From positions 124,001-188,000 of the forward strand of contig NZ_JACAFP010000002.1 of assembly GCF_015354505.1 (NCBI RefSeq): a stretch of DNA of 64,000 bases. The letters run 5' to 3'. The DNA is from Microbacterium sp. UFMG61 (GTDB taxonomy: Bacteria > Actinomycetota > Actinomycetes > Actinomycetales > Microbacteriaceae). The translations under genes and the position numbers were made by a program. Shown here in pieces: positions 7,757 through 16,618 of the stretch. Under the pieces are notes generated by a model. That model was not told the DNA's origin. It searched no databases and saw only the letters and a list, made by a program, of their open reading frames with translations. The stretch's first letter is position 1. Each line of letters opens with the position of its first letter.

Positions 7757-8683
7757 ATGGCCGCCGCCGCCCCACCCGCGCAGAAGCGCAAACTCAGCCT
7801 GGCTGCTCGCCATCAGGAACGAGCAGCGTGGAGCTTCCTTGCTCCGTGGTTCGTCGGGATGCTGGCGATCACCGCCTTCCCGATGGTCGCCTCGCTCTAT
7901 CTGTCTTTCACCGACTACAACCTCCTCAAGCCGCCTGAGTTCATCGGCCTCGAGAACTATGCGGACATGCTGAACGATCCCCGACTCGCGAAGTCGCTGG
8001 GCGTGACGTTCACATATGTGTTCCTGGGTGTGCCGCTGCTCATGGCTGCCGCGCTCGGCCTGGCGATCATGCTGAACCGCGGCATCCGCGGTCTGGCGAT
8101 CTACCGCTCGGTCTACTACCTGCCGTCACTTCTTGGCGGTTCGGTAGCGGTGGGCATCCTGTGGCGTCAGCTCTTCGGTACGGAGGGGCTCGTCAACCAG
8201 TTTCTCGCGCTGTTCGGCATCGATGGCCCCGGATGGATCTCGGATCCCGACACGGCGCTCGGAACCCTTGTCGCGCTGCACGTGTGGACGTTCGGGTCCG
8301 CGATGGTCGTCTTCCTCGCAGGGCTGCGACAGATCCCGGAGATGTACTACGAGGCGGCGTCCATCGACGGCGCGGGTCGGTGGCGACAGTTCCGAAGCAT
8401 CACATTGCCGCTGCTCTCGCCGATCATCTTCTTCAATCTGATCCTGCAGATCATCGGCTCGTTCCAGACCTTCACCCAGGCGTTCATCGTCTCCGGTGGT
8501 TCAGGGGGGCCGGCCGACTCGACTCTCTTCTACACGCTCTACCTCTATCAGGAGGGCTTCGGCAAGCGCGACATGGGCTATGCCTCCGCGATGGCCTGGT
8601 TCCTGCTGCTCATCATCGCCGTCTTCACCGCGGTGAATTTCATCGCCTCCAAGCATTGGGTGTTCTACAGTGACCGCGACTGA
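7757..8683 (+). CDS. Carbohydrate ABC transporter permease, MalF/UgpA type
   Basis: A membrane protein of about 308 residues with six predicted helices, the first at about residues 25-45. The cytoplasmic EAA loop reads EAASIDGAGRWRQF, where the shared ATPase docks. The ATG at 7757 is preferred over in-frame ATGs at 7733 and 7742 because GGAGAGG lies 6 bases upstream and the expected transcript starts near 7702. It overlaps the next permease gene by 14 bases. With the partner permease and the lipoprotein it forms a CUT1-type importer. No ATPase gene accompanies it. Confidence 0.92.
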   Translation: MAAAAPPAQKRKLSLAARHQERAAWSFLAPWFVGMLAITAFPMVASLYLSFTDYNLLKPPEFIGLENYADMLNDPRLAKSLGVTFTYVFLGVPLLMAAALGLAIMLNRGIRGLAIYRSVYYLPSLLGGSVAVGILWRQLFGTEGLVNQFLALFGIDGPGWISDPDTALGTLVALHVWTFGSAMVVFLAGLRQIPEMYYEAASIDGAGRWRQFRSITLPLLSPIIFFNLILQIIGSFQTFTQAFIVSGGSGGPADSTLFYTLYLYQEGFGKRDMGYASAMAWFLLLIIAVFTAVNFIASKHWVFYSDRD

Positions 8684-9548
8684 TCTCCTGAAGCGCCGCT
8701 CGAGCGCGCCGTCTGCCCACCGCATCACGCTCTCGAAGGTCGTGAGGCACATCATCCTGATCGCTGTGGGCGTGCTGCTGATCTATCCGCTGCTGTGGAT
8801 GGTCGCGAGCTCGCTCAAGCCGGAGGAGCTGATCTTCCGCGATCCGTCGCTGCTTCCCGAGACGATCGACTTCAGCAATTACACCGATGGCTGGAACGCG
8901 CTGTCGAGTCCCTTCGGTCTCTATCTGCTCAACTCGGGTGCGATCGTCCTCGGCAGTCTGCTGGGCAACCTCATCACCTGCTCGATGGCCGCCTACGCGT
9001 TCGCCAAGCTGGAGTTCCGGGGCAAGAAGATCTTCTTCGCACTCATGCTGATGACTCTGATGCTGCCGATCCACGTGCTCATCGTTCCGCAGTACGTCCT
9101 CTTCTCGAACCTCGGCTGGGTCAACACGTTCCTGCCGCTGATCGTCCCGAAGTTCCTCGCCACCGACGCGTTCTTCATCTTCCTCATGGTGCAGTTCTTC
9201 CGCGGACTCCCCAAGGAACTCGACGAGGCTGCTCGCATCGACGGCGCGGGGTACTGGCGCACCTACTTCCAGGTGCTGCTGCCGCTCTCCGTGCCGGCGC
9301 TCGCCACCACCGCCATCTTCACCTTCATCTGGACCTGGAACGACTTCTACAGTCAGCTCATCTACCTCACACGTCCGGACGTTCTCACGGTCCCCGTCGC
9401 GCTCCGCAACTTCGTCGACTCGACAGGGGGATCCTCCTGGGGTTCGCTGTTCGCGATGTCGGTCGTGACCCTCATCCCTGTCTTCCTCGTCTTCCTCGTG
9501 GGGCAGCGCTACCTGATCAAAGGCATCGCGACCACCGGACTCAAATGA
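8670..9548 (+). CDS. Carbohydrate ABC transporter permease, MalG type
   Basis: A 292-residue inner-membrane permease with an N-terminal helix at about 28-50 and the EAA loop EAARIDGAGYWRTYFQVLLP. It starts with GTG 8670 inside the end of the preceding gene, indicating translational coupling. It pairs with the MalF-type permease to form the pore of a CUT1 sugar importer. GH42 beta-galactosidase is the last gene of the unit, so a galactoside or galacto-oligosaccharide is the probable cargo. Confidence 0.92.
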   Translation: MTATDLLKRRSSAPSAHRITLSKVVRHIILIAVGVLLIYPLLWMVASSLKPEELIFRDPSLLPETIDFSNYTDGWNALSSPFGLYLLNSGAIVLGSLLGNLITCSMAAYAFAKLEFRGKKIFFALMLMTLMLPIHVLIVPQYVLFSNLGWVNTFLPLIVPKFLATDAFFIFLMVQFFRGLPKELDEAARIDGAGYWRTYFQVLLPLSVPALATTAIFTFIWTWNDFYSQLIYLTRPDVLTVPVALRNFVDSTGGSSWGSLFAMSVVTLIPVFLVFLVGQRYLIKGIATTGLK

Positions 9549-9588
9549 CCTCTTCCCTGATCGATCACAACTGCAATGGAGCAATGAC

Positions 9589-10908
9589 ATGACACACCCC
9601 CGCACGAGCCATACGGCTCGACTCGTACGCCTCGCAGCTCTCGGTGCCGCCGTGACGATGGTGCTCGCCGGCTGCACGGCGCCATCGGAATCCGCACCGG
9701 CGACAGCCTCCGATGAGCCGGTCACCATCCGCTTCAACTGGTGGGGATCCGACACCAGGCACACCATGACGCAGCAGGTGATCGACCTGTTCGAGGAGGA
9801 GCACCCGAACATCACGGTGGTGCCCGAGTTCGCTCCGTACACGGACTACTGGGACAAACTCTCCACGACCGTGGCCGCAGGAGACGCCCCTGACGTCATG
9901 CAGCAGGTCGACCCCTTCATCTACGAGTACGTCGACAGCGGTCTGCTCGTGAACCTGTCGGACCACGCGGATGTGCTCCCGCTCGACCAGTTCGATGAGG
10001 GCGCGCTCGAAGGGTCGACGATCGACGACGGGGTATACGGGGTGCCGGGAGGAGTGGGCACGTTCGGCGTCGTCATCGATCCGCAGATCTTCTCGGATGC
10101 GGGGATCGAGGTGCCCGACGACGAGACCTGGACGTGGGACGACTACCTCGACATCGCCGCGGAGATCAGTGAGAAGGCAGGGCCCGACGTCTACGGCGCC
10201 ACGCTCCCGCTCGACGAACAAGGCTTCAATATGTTCATCCGTCAGCGTGGCGAGGATCTCTGGAGCCCCGATGACGCCACGGTCGGATTCACCGAGAAGA
10301 CCGCTGCCGCATGGTGGGAGTACATCCTCGAGCTGCGCGACAGTGGCGCGACGCCGTCGGCCTCGCTTGCGGTCGAGCAGGCATCGCTCGGACTGGAGCA
10401 GTCTCCGATCGCGACCCACACCGCGGCGATGTCCATCCTGTCCGCCAACCAGGTCGAAGCGCTGCAGACAGCCTCTGGACGCGAGCTCGAGCTGCTCCTG
10501 TTCCCTGGCGAGTCCGATGGCGACCGCCCTGGTGCCTACGTCAAGCCCGGCGTGTACTACTCGGTCTCGGCGAAGTCGGAGCATCCGGTCGAGTCCGCGA
10601 TGCTGATCGACTTCATCGTGAACAGCGAGGAGGCGGGTGCGATCCTGCGCTCCGACCGTGGCGTACCGGGGAACAGTGAGGTACTCGCGTCCATCGAAGG
10701 CGACTTCTCGCCGTCGGAGCAGAAGTTGGCGGACTACGTGACCGAGGTTTCCGAGCTGTCGGTCGCCGGCTTCCCGAAGCCGAACCTCGACGCCGGGCCC
10801 GAGCTCGTGCCGCTGTTCGCCAGACTGAACCAGCAGGTGATCTTCGATCAGATCACCCCCGATGAAGCAGCGAAGCAGTTCATCTCCGAGCTCGAAGCAG
10901 CTATGTAG
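9589..10908 (+). CDS. Extracellular sugar-binding lipoprotein of the ABC importer
   Basis: A 439-residue solute-binding protein. The N terminus is a lipoprotein signal: basic start, hydrophobic stretch, lipobox LAGC with Cys29 as the lipidated residue, then a Ser/Ala/Pro linker. The mature part starts VTIRFNWWGSD, typical of cluster-1 sugar binders, with aromatic residues that could stack on sugars. It lies 40 bases after the permease gene and is followed by a hairpin at 10918-10947, which may raise its expression over the downstream GH42 gene. Confidence 0.92.
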   Translation: MTHPRTSHTARLVRLAALGAAVTMVLAGCTAPSESAPATASDEPVTIRFNWWGSDTRHTMTQQVIDLFEEEHPNITVVPEFAPYTDYWDKLSTTVAAGDAPDVMQQVDPFIYEYVDSGLLVNLSDHADVLPLDQFDEGALEGSTIDDGVYGVPGGVGTFGVVIDPQIFSDAGIEVPDDETWTWDDYLDIAAEISEKAGPDVYGATLPLDEQGFNMFIRQRGEDLWSPDDATVGFTEKTAAAWWEYILELRDSGATPSASLAVEQASLGLEQSPIATHTAAMSILSANQVEALQTASGRELELLLFPGESDGDRPGAYVKPGVYYSVSAKSEHPVESAMLIDFIVNSEEAGAILRSDRGVPGNSEVLASIEGDFSPSEQKLADYVTEVSELSVAGFPKPNLDAGPELVPLFARLNQQVIFDQITPDEAAKQFISELEAAM

Positions 10909-10917
10909 CATCGCTGC

Positions 10918-10947
10918 GCGCGGGGCCTCGTGTCAGGGGCCCCGCGC
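10918..10947 (+). terminator. Intercistronic GC hairpin between binding protein and GH42
   Basis: GCGCGGGGCC (10918-10927) and GGCCCCGCGC (10938-10947) form a perfect 10-bp stem with a 10-base loop. No U-run follows, so it is more likely a partial terminator or an mRNA-stabilising element, like those known after malE-type genes, than a full stop. Confidence 0.6.
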
Positions 10948-10983
10948 ACTCCGACCCCGATCAGATCGACCAGAAGGCGTCAC

Positions 10984-12999
10984 GTGACGAACCCCATCCA
11001 CAACTTCACCGCCCGGCTTCCCGGCATCGTCTACGGAGGCGACTACAACCCCGACCAGTGGACGAGGGAGACTTGGCTCGAGGACGCCGCGCTGATGAGG
11101 CAAGCGGGCGTGCGGCTGGTGAGCGTCGGCGTCTTCTCCTGGTCGTCACTGGAGCCCGCTGACGGCCAGCTGGAGTTCGGGTGGCTCGACGAGGTGATGG
11201 ACATCCTGCACGACCACGGGATCTCCGTGAACCTCAGCACGCCGAACGCCGCGCCGCCGCCGTGGCTCGCGACCGAGCATCCAGAGGTGCTTCCCACCAA
11301 CAGGGAGGGGCGGAAGATCGCGATCGGAAGCCGGGCGCACTTCTGCCCGTCATCGGCGGTCTATCGCGAGCGCAGCCAGAAGATCGCGCGAGCGCTCGCG
11401 GAACGCTATGGCAACCACCCGGCTCTGGCGATGTGGCACATCGGCAACGAGTATCACACGCAGTGCTTCTGCGATCAGTGCGGTGCGCGATTCCGGGACT
11501 GGCTTCGTGAGCGACATGGGTCGCTGGACGCTCTCAACGAGCACTGGGGCACGACGTTCTGGAGCCAGCGCTACAGCGACTGGAGTCAGGTCGACCTCCC
11601 GAAACCGGTGATGGGAAACGTGAATCCGGCGCGTGAGCTCGACTTCAAACGCTTCTCCTCCGAGCTGCTGCTCGACTGCTTCCGCGAGGAGCGCGACATC
11701 ATGCGCGCGATCACGCCCGAGATTCCGGTTCTGACGAACTTCATGCGGTTTTTCTCGGGCGCCGATTACACCCGCTGGGCAGCGGAAGAGGATGCTGTCG
11801 CGCTTGACATCTATCCCAACCCCGCCGACCCCGAAGCGCACATCACTGCCGCGTTCAACTACGACCTGATGCGTTCGCTGAAAAGCGGCCAGCCTTGGCT
11901 GATGATGGAGCAGGCCAGCAGTGCCGTCAGCCAGTGGCCGCTCAACCTCGTCAAGCAGCCGGGCCGCATGCGACTGGGATCCTTCCAGGCCATCGCGCAC
12001 GGAGCGGACGCGGTGATGTTCTTCCAGTGGCGTGCCTCGCGGTACGGGCAGGAGAAGTTCCATTCAGCGATGCTGCCGCACAGCGGAACCGACACGCGGA
12101 CCTGGCAGGAGGTCGTCGCGCTCGGTCAGGAACTCGGCCAGCTCGAGGAAATCGCTGGAACCACCGCCGACGCGGCGGTCGCTGTCGTCTGGGACTGGGA
12201 GAACTGGTGGGCGATGGAAGGAGTCGCGCACCCCGCGAAGCTCAGCTACGTGGACATCGTGACCCGGCACTTCACTCCGCTCTGGAATCGCAACATCGCC
12301 ACCGACGTGGTTACCCTCGATGCGGATCTGTCGGGCTATCGCCTAATCGTGATCCCGAACAGTTACGTGCTCACCGACGCGCAGGCCGAGCGGCTCGACG
12401 CATACGTGAGGTCGGGCGGACACGTGCTGATCTCCTTCTTCTCGGGCATCGTGGACGAGCACGATCGGGTGATCCCCGGCGGCTACCCCGGCGGTCTGCT
12501 GTCGCTCATCGGCGGACGCGTGCGCGAGTTCTCGCCACTGCCATCGGAGGAGCGGATTCGCGTGAATCTGAGAGGATCAGAGGCGGATGCCGGTCTGTGG
12601 CAGGACGACCTCGTCTCGGCTGCTGCGGCGGTGCTCGCAACGTACGCCGATGGATATCTCGAGGGACAGGCGGCGGCGCTGCGTCACGAGCTCGGAGACG
12701 GAGTGGTGACGTACCTGGGCACCCAGTTGAGCGAAGCGGGCATGCACCGCGTGCTCGACACCGTGCTCGACGATGCGCAGGTGCGCCCTGTGATTGAGAC
12801 GCCGGCCGGCGTCGAGGCGGTCGAGAGGCACGGACCGGAGGGGTCGTATCTCTTCCTCCTCAATCATGGGCAGCGCGTTGTGGAGATCGATCTTCCTCGG
12901 AACGCGACGGATCTGCTCGCGGGGGGAGCGGTCCGCGCTTCAGGGGACACTCTGAATCTCGAAGCCGCGGCCGTCGCCGTCCTGAAGTACGACAGATAG
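10984..12999 (+). CDS. Beta-galactosidase, GH42
   Basis: A 671-residue intracellular GH42 enzyme. The acid/base is Glu156 (WHIGNEYH) and the nucleophile Glu309 (LMMEQASS). The structural zinc site is complete: Cys121, Cys161, Cys163 and Cys166. A trimerisation/glutaminase-like domain follows (about 400-600) and then a small beta-domain. GTG 10984 is chosen because GAAGG lies just upstream and homology begins with GIVYGGDYNPDQW. GH42 enzymes act on galactans and galacto-oligosaccharides, consistent with pectin side chains. The gene faces the LacI gene at 13046. Confidence 0.92.
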   Translation: MTNPIHNFTARLPGIVYGGDYNPDQWTRETWLEDAALMRQAGVRLVSVGVFSWSSLEPADGQLEFGWLDEVMDILHDHGISVNLSTPNAAPPPWLATEHPEVLPTNREGRKIAIGSRAHFCPSSAVYRERSQKIARALAERYGNHPALAMWHIGNEYHTQCFCDQCGARFRDWLRERHGSLDALNEHWGTTFWSQRYSDWSQVDLPKPVMGNVNPARELDFKRFSSELLLDCFREERDIMRAITPEIPVLTNFMRFFSGADYTRWAAEEDAVALDIYPNPADPEAHITAAFNYDLMRSLKSGQPWLMMEQASSAVSQWPLNLVKQPGRMRLGSFQAIAHGADAVMFFQWRASRYGQEKFHSAMLPHSGTDTRTWQEVVALGQELGQLEEIAGTTADAAVAVVWDWENWWAMEGVAHPAKLSYVDIVTRHFTPLWNRNIATDVVTLDADLSGYRLIVIPNSYVLTDAQAERLDAYVRSGGHVLISFFSGIVDEHDRVIPGGYPGGLLSLIGGRVREFSPLPSEERIRVNLRGSEADAGLWQDDLVSAAAAVLATYADGYLEGQAAALRHELGDGVVTYLGTQLSEAGMHRVLDTVLDDAQVRPVIETPAGVEAVERHGPEGSYLFLLNHGQRVVEIDLPRNATDLLAGGAVRASGDTLNLEAAAVAVLKYDR

Positions 13000-13045
13000 T
13001 CGACAGGAGGGGGCGTCGACCGGGCCTGGACAGCGGCGCCCTGTG

Positions 13046-14056
13046 TCAGCCCCGAAGCACCGAGGATGTCGAGGCCCGCAGGTGCACGGTCGGGACGACC
13101 GTCGTTCCGTCATCCGTCTCGCCATCGACGAGCAACGCGTGCAGCCGCTCCCAGGCGAGACGACCGAGCTCCTCGGCCGGGATTGCCGCCGTCGTGAGCG
13201 GCGGGTTGGTGAACTCACTGAAGGTGATGTCATCGAAGCCGGTCACCGAGAGCTGATCAGGAACAGCGACGCCGCGACGCTGCAGCGCGCTGAGCAGGCC
13301 CATCGCGACGACGTCGTTGAAGGCCATCACCGCTGTCGCCTCGGTGGCCAGCACGTCGTCTGCTGCGGCGTATCCCGCCTGGATCGTTCCCCCGCCTGTC
13401 ACGCGACTCACACGCACATCTGGGTGAGCGGCGCAGAACTCCTCGAGAGCGGCGAATCGCCGCGCGCCCGATCGGGACTTCTCGCCGCCGTCGAGGAAGG
13501 CGATGTGACGGTGTCCGAGCCCGTGCAAATGCTCTGCGAGCAATCTCACACCGTGCTCTAGGCCGACAGCGATGACCGGGACTCCGCGAACGGGCACGGA
13601 GCGATAGATCATCACGACCGGACCGAGACGCGCGACGAGCTCTGAAAGCTCGGCGTCATCCATCCGCGGCGAGCACAGCACGATCGCGTCGCATCGGCGC
13701 CGCAGCTCGGTGATCAGCTCCGCCTCGTTCGCGAGTCGTTCCGACGAGTCGGCGATCAGCACCTGATAGCTGTCCTCGCCCGCCGCCTGCGAGAGTCCGG
13801 TGAGGGTGCGCTGGAAGATGGGGTTGTCGAGTTCAGGCACGAGGATTCCTACCGAATGCGTTCGTCCTTTGGCGAGACCGCGCGCGATCTGACTGGGGGA
13901 GTAGCGCAGCTTCGCCGCGGCATCGTGAACCTTCTTCGACAGCAAGGGGTCGACGGTCACCGTGTTGCTGAACACCCGCGAGACGGTGGTGCGCGACACC
14001 CCCGCAAGCTCGGCGACGTCATCCATGGTGGGGGTGCGCGGGACCACTCTCACCAT
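13046..14056 (-). CDS. LacI-family transcriptional regulator
   Basis: A 336-residue repressor. The N-terminal helix-turn-helix and hinge (TMDDVAELAGVSRTTVSRVF) is followed by a periplasmic-binding-type sensor domain ending LRASTSSVLRG. The start is set at ATG 14054-14056, with GGAGG 7 bases upstream. Longer in-frame starts would place the operator at 14116-14127 inside the coding region. That operator equals the two before the permease gene at 7757, so the protein probably represses the importer/GH42 unit and itself, with a galactoside as likely inducer. Confidence 0.92.
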   Translation of the reverse strand: MVRVVPRTPTMDDVAELAGVSRTTVSRVFSNTVTVDPLLSKKVHDAAAKLRYSPSQIARGLAKGRTHSVGILVPELDNPIFQRTLTGLSQAAGEDSYQVLIADSSERLANEAELITELRRRCDAIVLCSPRMDDAELSELVARLGPVVMIYRSVPVRGVPVIAVGLEHGVRLLAEHLHGLGHRHIAFLDGGEKSRSGARRFAALEEFCAAHPDVRVSRVTGGGTIQAGYAAADDVLATEATAVMAFNDVVAMGLLSALQRRGVAVPDQLSVTGFDDITFSEFTNPPLTTAAIPAEELGRLAWERLHALLVDGETDDGTTVVPTVHLRASTSSVLRG

Positions 14057-14648
14057 CTTCATCCCTCCGTGGTTCGGGGCTTCGGTCTCCGAATGATGTT
14101 GCCCATCATAACGGCGGAAGCGCTTCCCGTGGTCTCGCGGTTCTACGTGCACACACGAGGTCCGGCGATATTGCGAGCGACGGACCTTGTGGAGGGGGCT
14201 ATAACGTCGCAACATGGCACGCGGTCTCGTCGACTGGCGTGCGACGGGCGACGAAGTAGTCTCCGGGGACTAGCGACGGCATTCCAGCTGTCTGGCTCGG
14301 AAAGACGCAGCGGGTGAGTCAAACCGGAGAGGAACCGGGGGGCGCTCATCCAGCGCCGGGCTCAAACGAACGTTTCTGGCGCGGTGCGGAGGAGGAGCTC
14401 GGAACCCCGCCGCAAGCCCTCGTCGCAACCGAGTCTCGGCGAGGGATTTCGGCTGAACTTTCAACGATCACGCGCGCTCGAGACGGCCCAGTAGCAGCGG
14501 CGCTACGCGGTGGCGGAATGGCACGCCGCCTGCCTCGGATCGTTGAGATCGACGCGGGATGAAGCAACGTGACCGCACTTTCGGTCCGAGTGCTCCCCGG
14601 CCACATCCCGACTCTGCTGCAAGCAGTCTCCTGTTGTGGCGTGGAAGC
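14057..14648. other. Gene-poor interval containing a LacI operator
   Basis: The first part is the upstream region of the LacI gene, with the palindrome at 14116-14127. I see no convincing gene in the remaining about 500 bases; only short open frames without ribosome sites. A stretch near 14509-14535 recalls the D-arm of tRNA-Leu but cannot fold into a tRNA. The interval marks the left edge of the accessory region. Confidence 0.5.
14116..14127 (-). promoter_or_regulatory. LacI-family operator (autoregulatory)
   Basis: GGAAGCGCTTCC, identical to both operators at 7699-7725, lies 60 bases upstream of the LacI start codon. Confidence 0.8.
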
Positions 14649-16601
14649 TCAGTAGCTGAGGCTGGATTGCAGGATCCCACCGACGAGCAGCGTGAAGATC
14701 ATACCCGCGAAGGCAGTTGTGAGGCTGATCGCTCCCATCACGTGTAGCCAGCGGTGTCGGCGTCGTTTGAAGGAGTACACGGTGCGCCAGGCCGCGGGAA
14801 CGATCCCCAGCGCCGCGACTGCGAGGAGGGCCTGCCCGGTTCGGATGATGAGAGCATCGGGAGCCGGACCGTCTGTGAGCAGTGCGCCGGCAACTACGGA
14901 CCAGGGCAGGGCTGACAGCAGCAAACTGAGTGCGCCGGTCCACGCCGCCCACCCCGTACGTTTCCACGCAGTTGGTTGGTCGTCCTGCCGCTGACGGAGA
15001 CGGCGCACGAGCGCGATGACAGGGTGCGCGACGAGGTACGTCACAAGGATGCCGAGTGAGAGCCCAGCGACGATCGGCAACGCCCTCCGTTCTGCCGGCA
15101 TGGGCTGCAAGGTGAACGCGGGATCGAACCCGATCGCGATGACTTCACCATCTCGCTGGTCCACTGCAATGATCCGGTGGCCCCCCACTTCCGACCACAC
15201 CCAAGACTCGGTCTCGACGAAAGGCACTGGTGTCCCTGTTCGGTCGACGATCGCAGAAATCGTCACGCCGCCGGAGCCGTCCGCGGTGATGTCGATGCTC
15301 GAGAGGATGAAGAACGCTCGGATGAACGTTGTTTCCCCGCGACGGGAGAGCTGATAGGTTCCCGCAATCGCCTCCGCATGGGCAGCAGTCGTGCCGGTCG
15401 GTTTCTGATCCGGTCGATCATCGGGGAAGTAACGATCGGCGAAGTCTCTGGTGAGTTCGTCTCGGATCACTGTGGAGGAATCCGGGTGAAGACCGGAGCT
15501 GTTCAGCGAAACGAAGATTCCGGCGCCATCGTCGGGGTAGATCTCCAGTTGTGCGTGGAATGCGGTGAGATCGCCGCCGTGGCTGAGGACACGGTGGCCG
15601 TTTCGATCGCGCTCGAAGAACCCGAGGGTCATCACCGGGCCCTTCGCGAGGCCTCCGAGGTCTCCACTCGTCAGAGCGGGCTCATGCATCAGGGCCAGAC
15701 TCTGCGGCTGCATCAGACCCGCGTCTGGGTCGCCAAGCTGGGCGAGCATGAACCGGCCCATGTCGATGGCGGTCGCTGAGATCGCTCCCGCGGGAGCCGG
15801 CGAGACGACCTCGAACGGAACCTCGGGAGAACCCGCGAAGCGATATCCGGCCGACATGTTCCTTTGAAGATCCGCGGGAAGGGGCTGTGCCATGGTCGCG
15901 GTCGTCATCCCGATCGTGTCGAAAATGCGCTCCTGCACCAAGACCTCGAAAGGGACCCCCGTCACACGTTCAGCGACATACGCCGCAAGCCCGTTGGAGT
16001 AGTTCGAGTACGCGGGAGTCGAGCCAGGTTCGAAGATCTGAGCGGGTGGATCGATCGCCACCGCATCACGGAGGGATACCGTTTCACCGCCGGGGGCGGT
16101 GATGAGCCCGGCTAGTTCGTCCTCAAAGCCTGCCGTGTGCGTCAACAGATGACGCATCGTGATCGGCTCGTCAAAACTCGTGGGCAGCGAGAAGTCCAAG
16201 ACGTCTTGCACCGGAGCATCCAGGTGCAGTTCTCCTTCCTCGACGAGCTGCATCACGATGGTCGCCGTGAACACCTTCGAGATCGAACCGATCCGGAAAA
16301 GCGATGACTCGGCATCAACGGTCTGGGCAGCGTCGTCCGCATTGCCGACGCTCCCATATCCTCGCGCGGCGATGATCTCCCCATTCGCGACGACCGAGAC
16401 GGTGGCACCGACCACGCCTTCGCGCTCCAAAGCGGCCGGCAGCACCGCGTCCAACCACGCTTCGACATTCCCCGACGAAAGCTCCGCTGTCTGCACGGGC
16501 GCGGGCTCAAGCCTCGTGACCTGCGAGGAGCAAGCCGTCGTAGATGCCAAGATCCCCGCAACCACGAAAAAACCGACAAACGAACGCCAAAGAGAAGTCA
16601 C
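14649..16601 (-). CDS. Beta-lactamase-fold serine hydrolase, lipoprotein with C-terminal membrane domain
   Basis: About 650 residues from GTG 16601. The N terminus is a lipoprotein signal with Cys24 (ASTTAC). The class-C-type catalytic domain (about 45-400) has SxxK at Ser106-Lys109 (GSISK), Tyr198-Ser-Asn200 (YSN), and an SHGGD motif in place of KTG. A linker and four predicted membrane helices complete the protein. The family includes D-alanyl-D-alanine peptidases, esterases and penicillin-binding-like proteins, so a cell-envelope role is likely; beta-lactam resistance should not be assumed. The start is not certain, since the frame stays open upstream, but the signal peptide begins here. 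Confidence 0.85.
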   Translation of the reverse strand: MTSLWRSFVGFFVVAGILASTTACSSQVTRLEPAPVQTAELSSGNVEAWLDAVLPAALEREGVVGATVSVVANGEIIAARGYGSVGNADDAAQTVDAESSLFRIGSISKVFTATIVMQLVEEGELHLDAPVQDVLDFSLPTSFDEPITMRHLLTHTAGFEDELAGLITAPGGETVSLRDAVAIDPPAQIFEPGSTPAYSNYSNGLAAYVAERVTGVPFEVLVQERIFDTIGMTTATMAQPLPADLQRNMSAGYRFAGSPEVPFEVVSPAPAGAISATAIDMGRFMLAQLGDPDAGLMQPQSLALMHEPALTSGDLGGLAKGPVMTLGFFERDRNGHRVLSHGGDLTAFHAQLEIYPDDGAGIFVSLNSSGLHPDSSTVIRDELTRDFADRYFPDDRPDQKPTGTTAAHAEAIAGTYQLSRRGETTFIRAFFILSSIDITADGSGGVTISAIVDRTGTPVPFVETESWVWSEVGGHRIIAVDQRDGEVIAIGFDPAFTLQPMPAERRALPIVAGLSLGILVTYLVAHPVIALVRRLRQRQDDQPTAWKRTGWAAWTGALSLLLSALPWSVVAGALLTDGPAPDALIIRTGQALLAVAALGIVPAAWRTVYSFKRRRHRWLHVMGAISLTTAFAGMIFTLLVGGILQSSLSY

Positions 16602-16618
16602 ACTGCCATCCTGGCAGT
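16602..16618 (-). promoter_or_regulatory. Hairpin abutting the GTG start of the serine hydrolase
   Basis: ACTGCCA (16602-16608) and TGGCAGT (16612-16618) form a perfect 7-bp stem with a 3-base loop that touches the start codon. On the mRNA the loop is GGA, the core of the only ribosome-site-like sequence here. Such a structure could limit translation initiation. Confidence 0.4.

Noticed and set aside
14057-14215. N-terminal extension of the LacI gene at 13046
   Set aside because: It would include the operator at 14116-14127 and adds Arg-rich sequence with no likeness to LacI proteins.
14280-14320. Possible second copy of the tRNA-Phe 3' end (attachment repeat) near TGGCTCGG
   Set aside because: Only scattered matches to the tRNA end; too weak to call an att site. 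No other copy was found by eye in the window.
14505-14560. A stretch with GGTGGCGGAATGGCA, like the start of tRNA-Leu
   Set aside because: No acceptor, anticodon or T-arm can be completed downstream; treated as a chance match.
14649-16601. Beta-lactam resistance gene
   Set aside because: The fold is shared by peptidases and esterases; the KTG motif is replaced by SHGG and the protein has a membrane tail, so resistance cannot be claimed.
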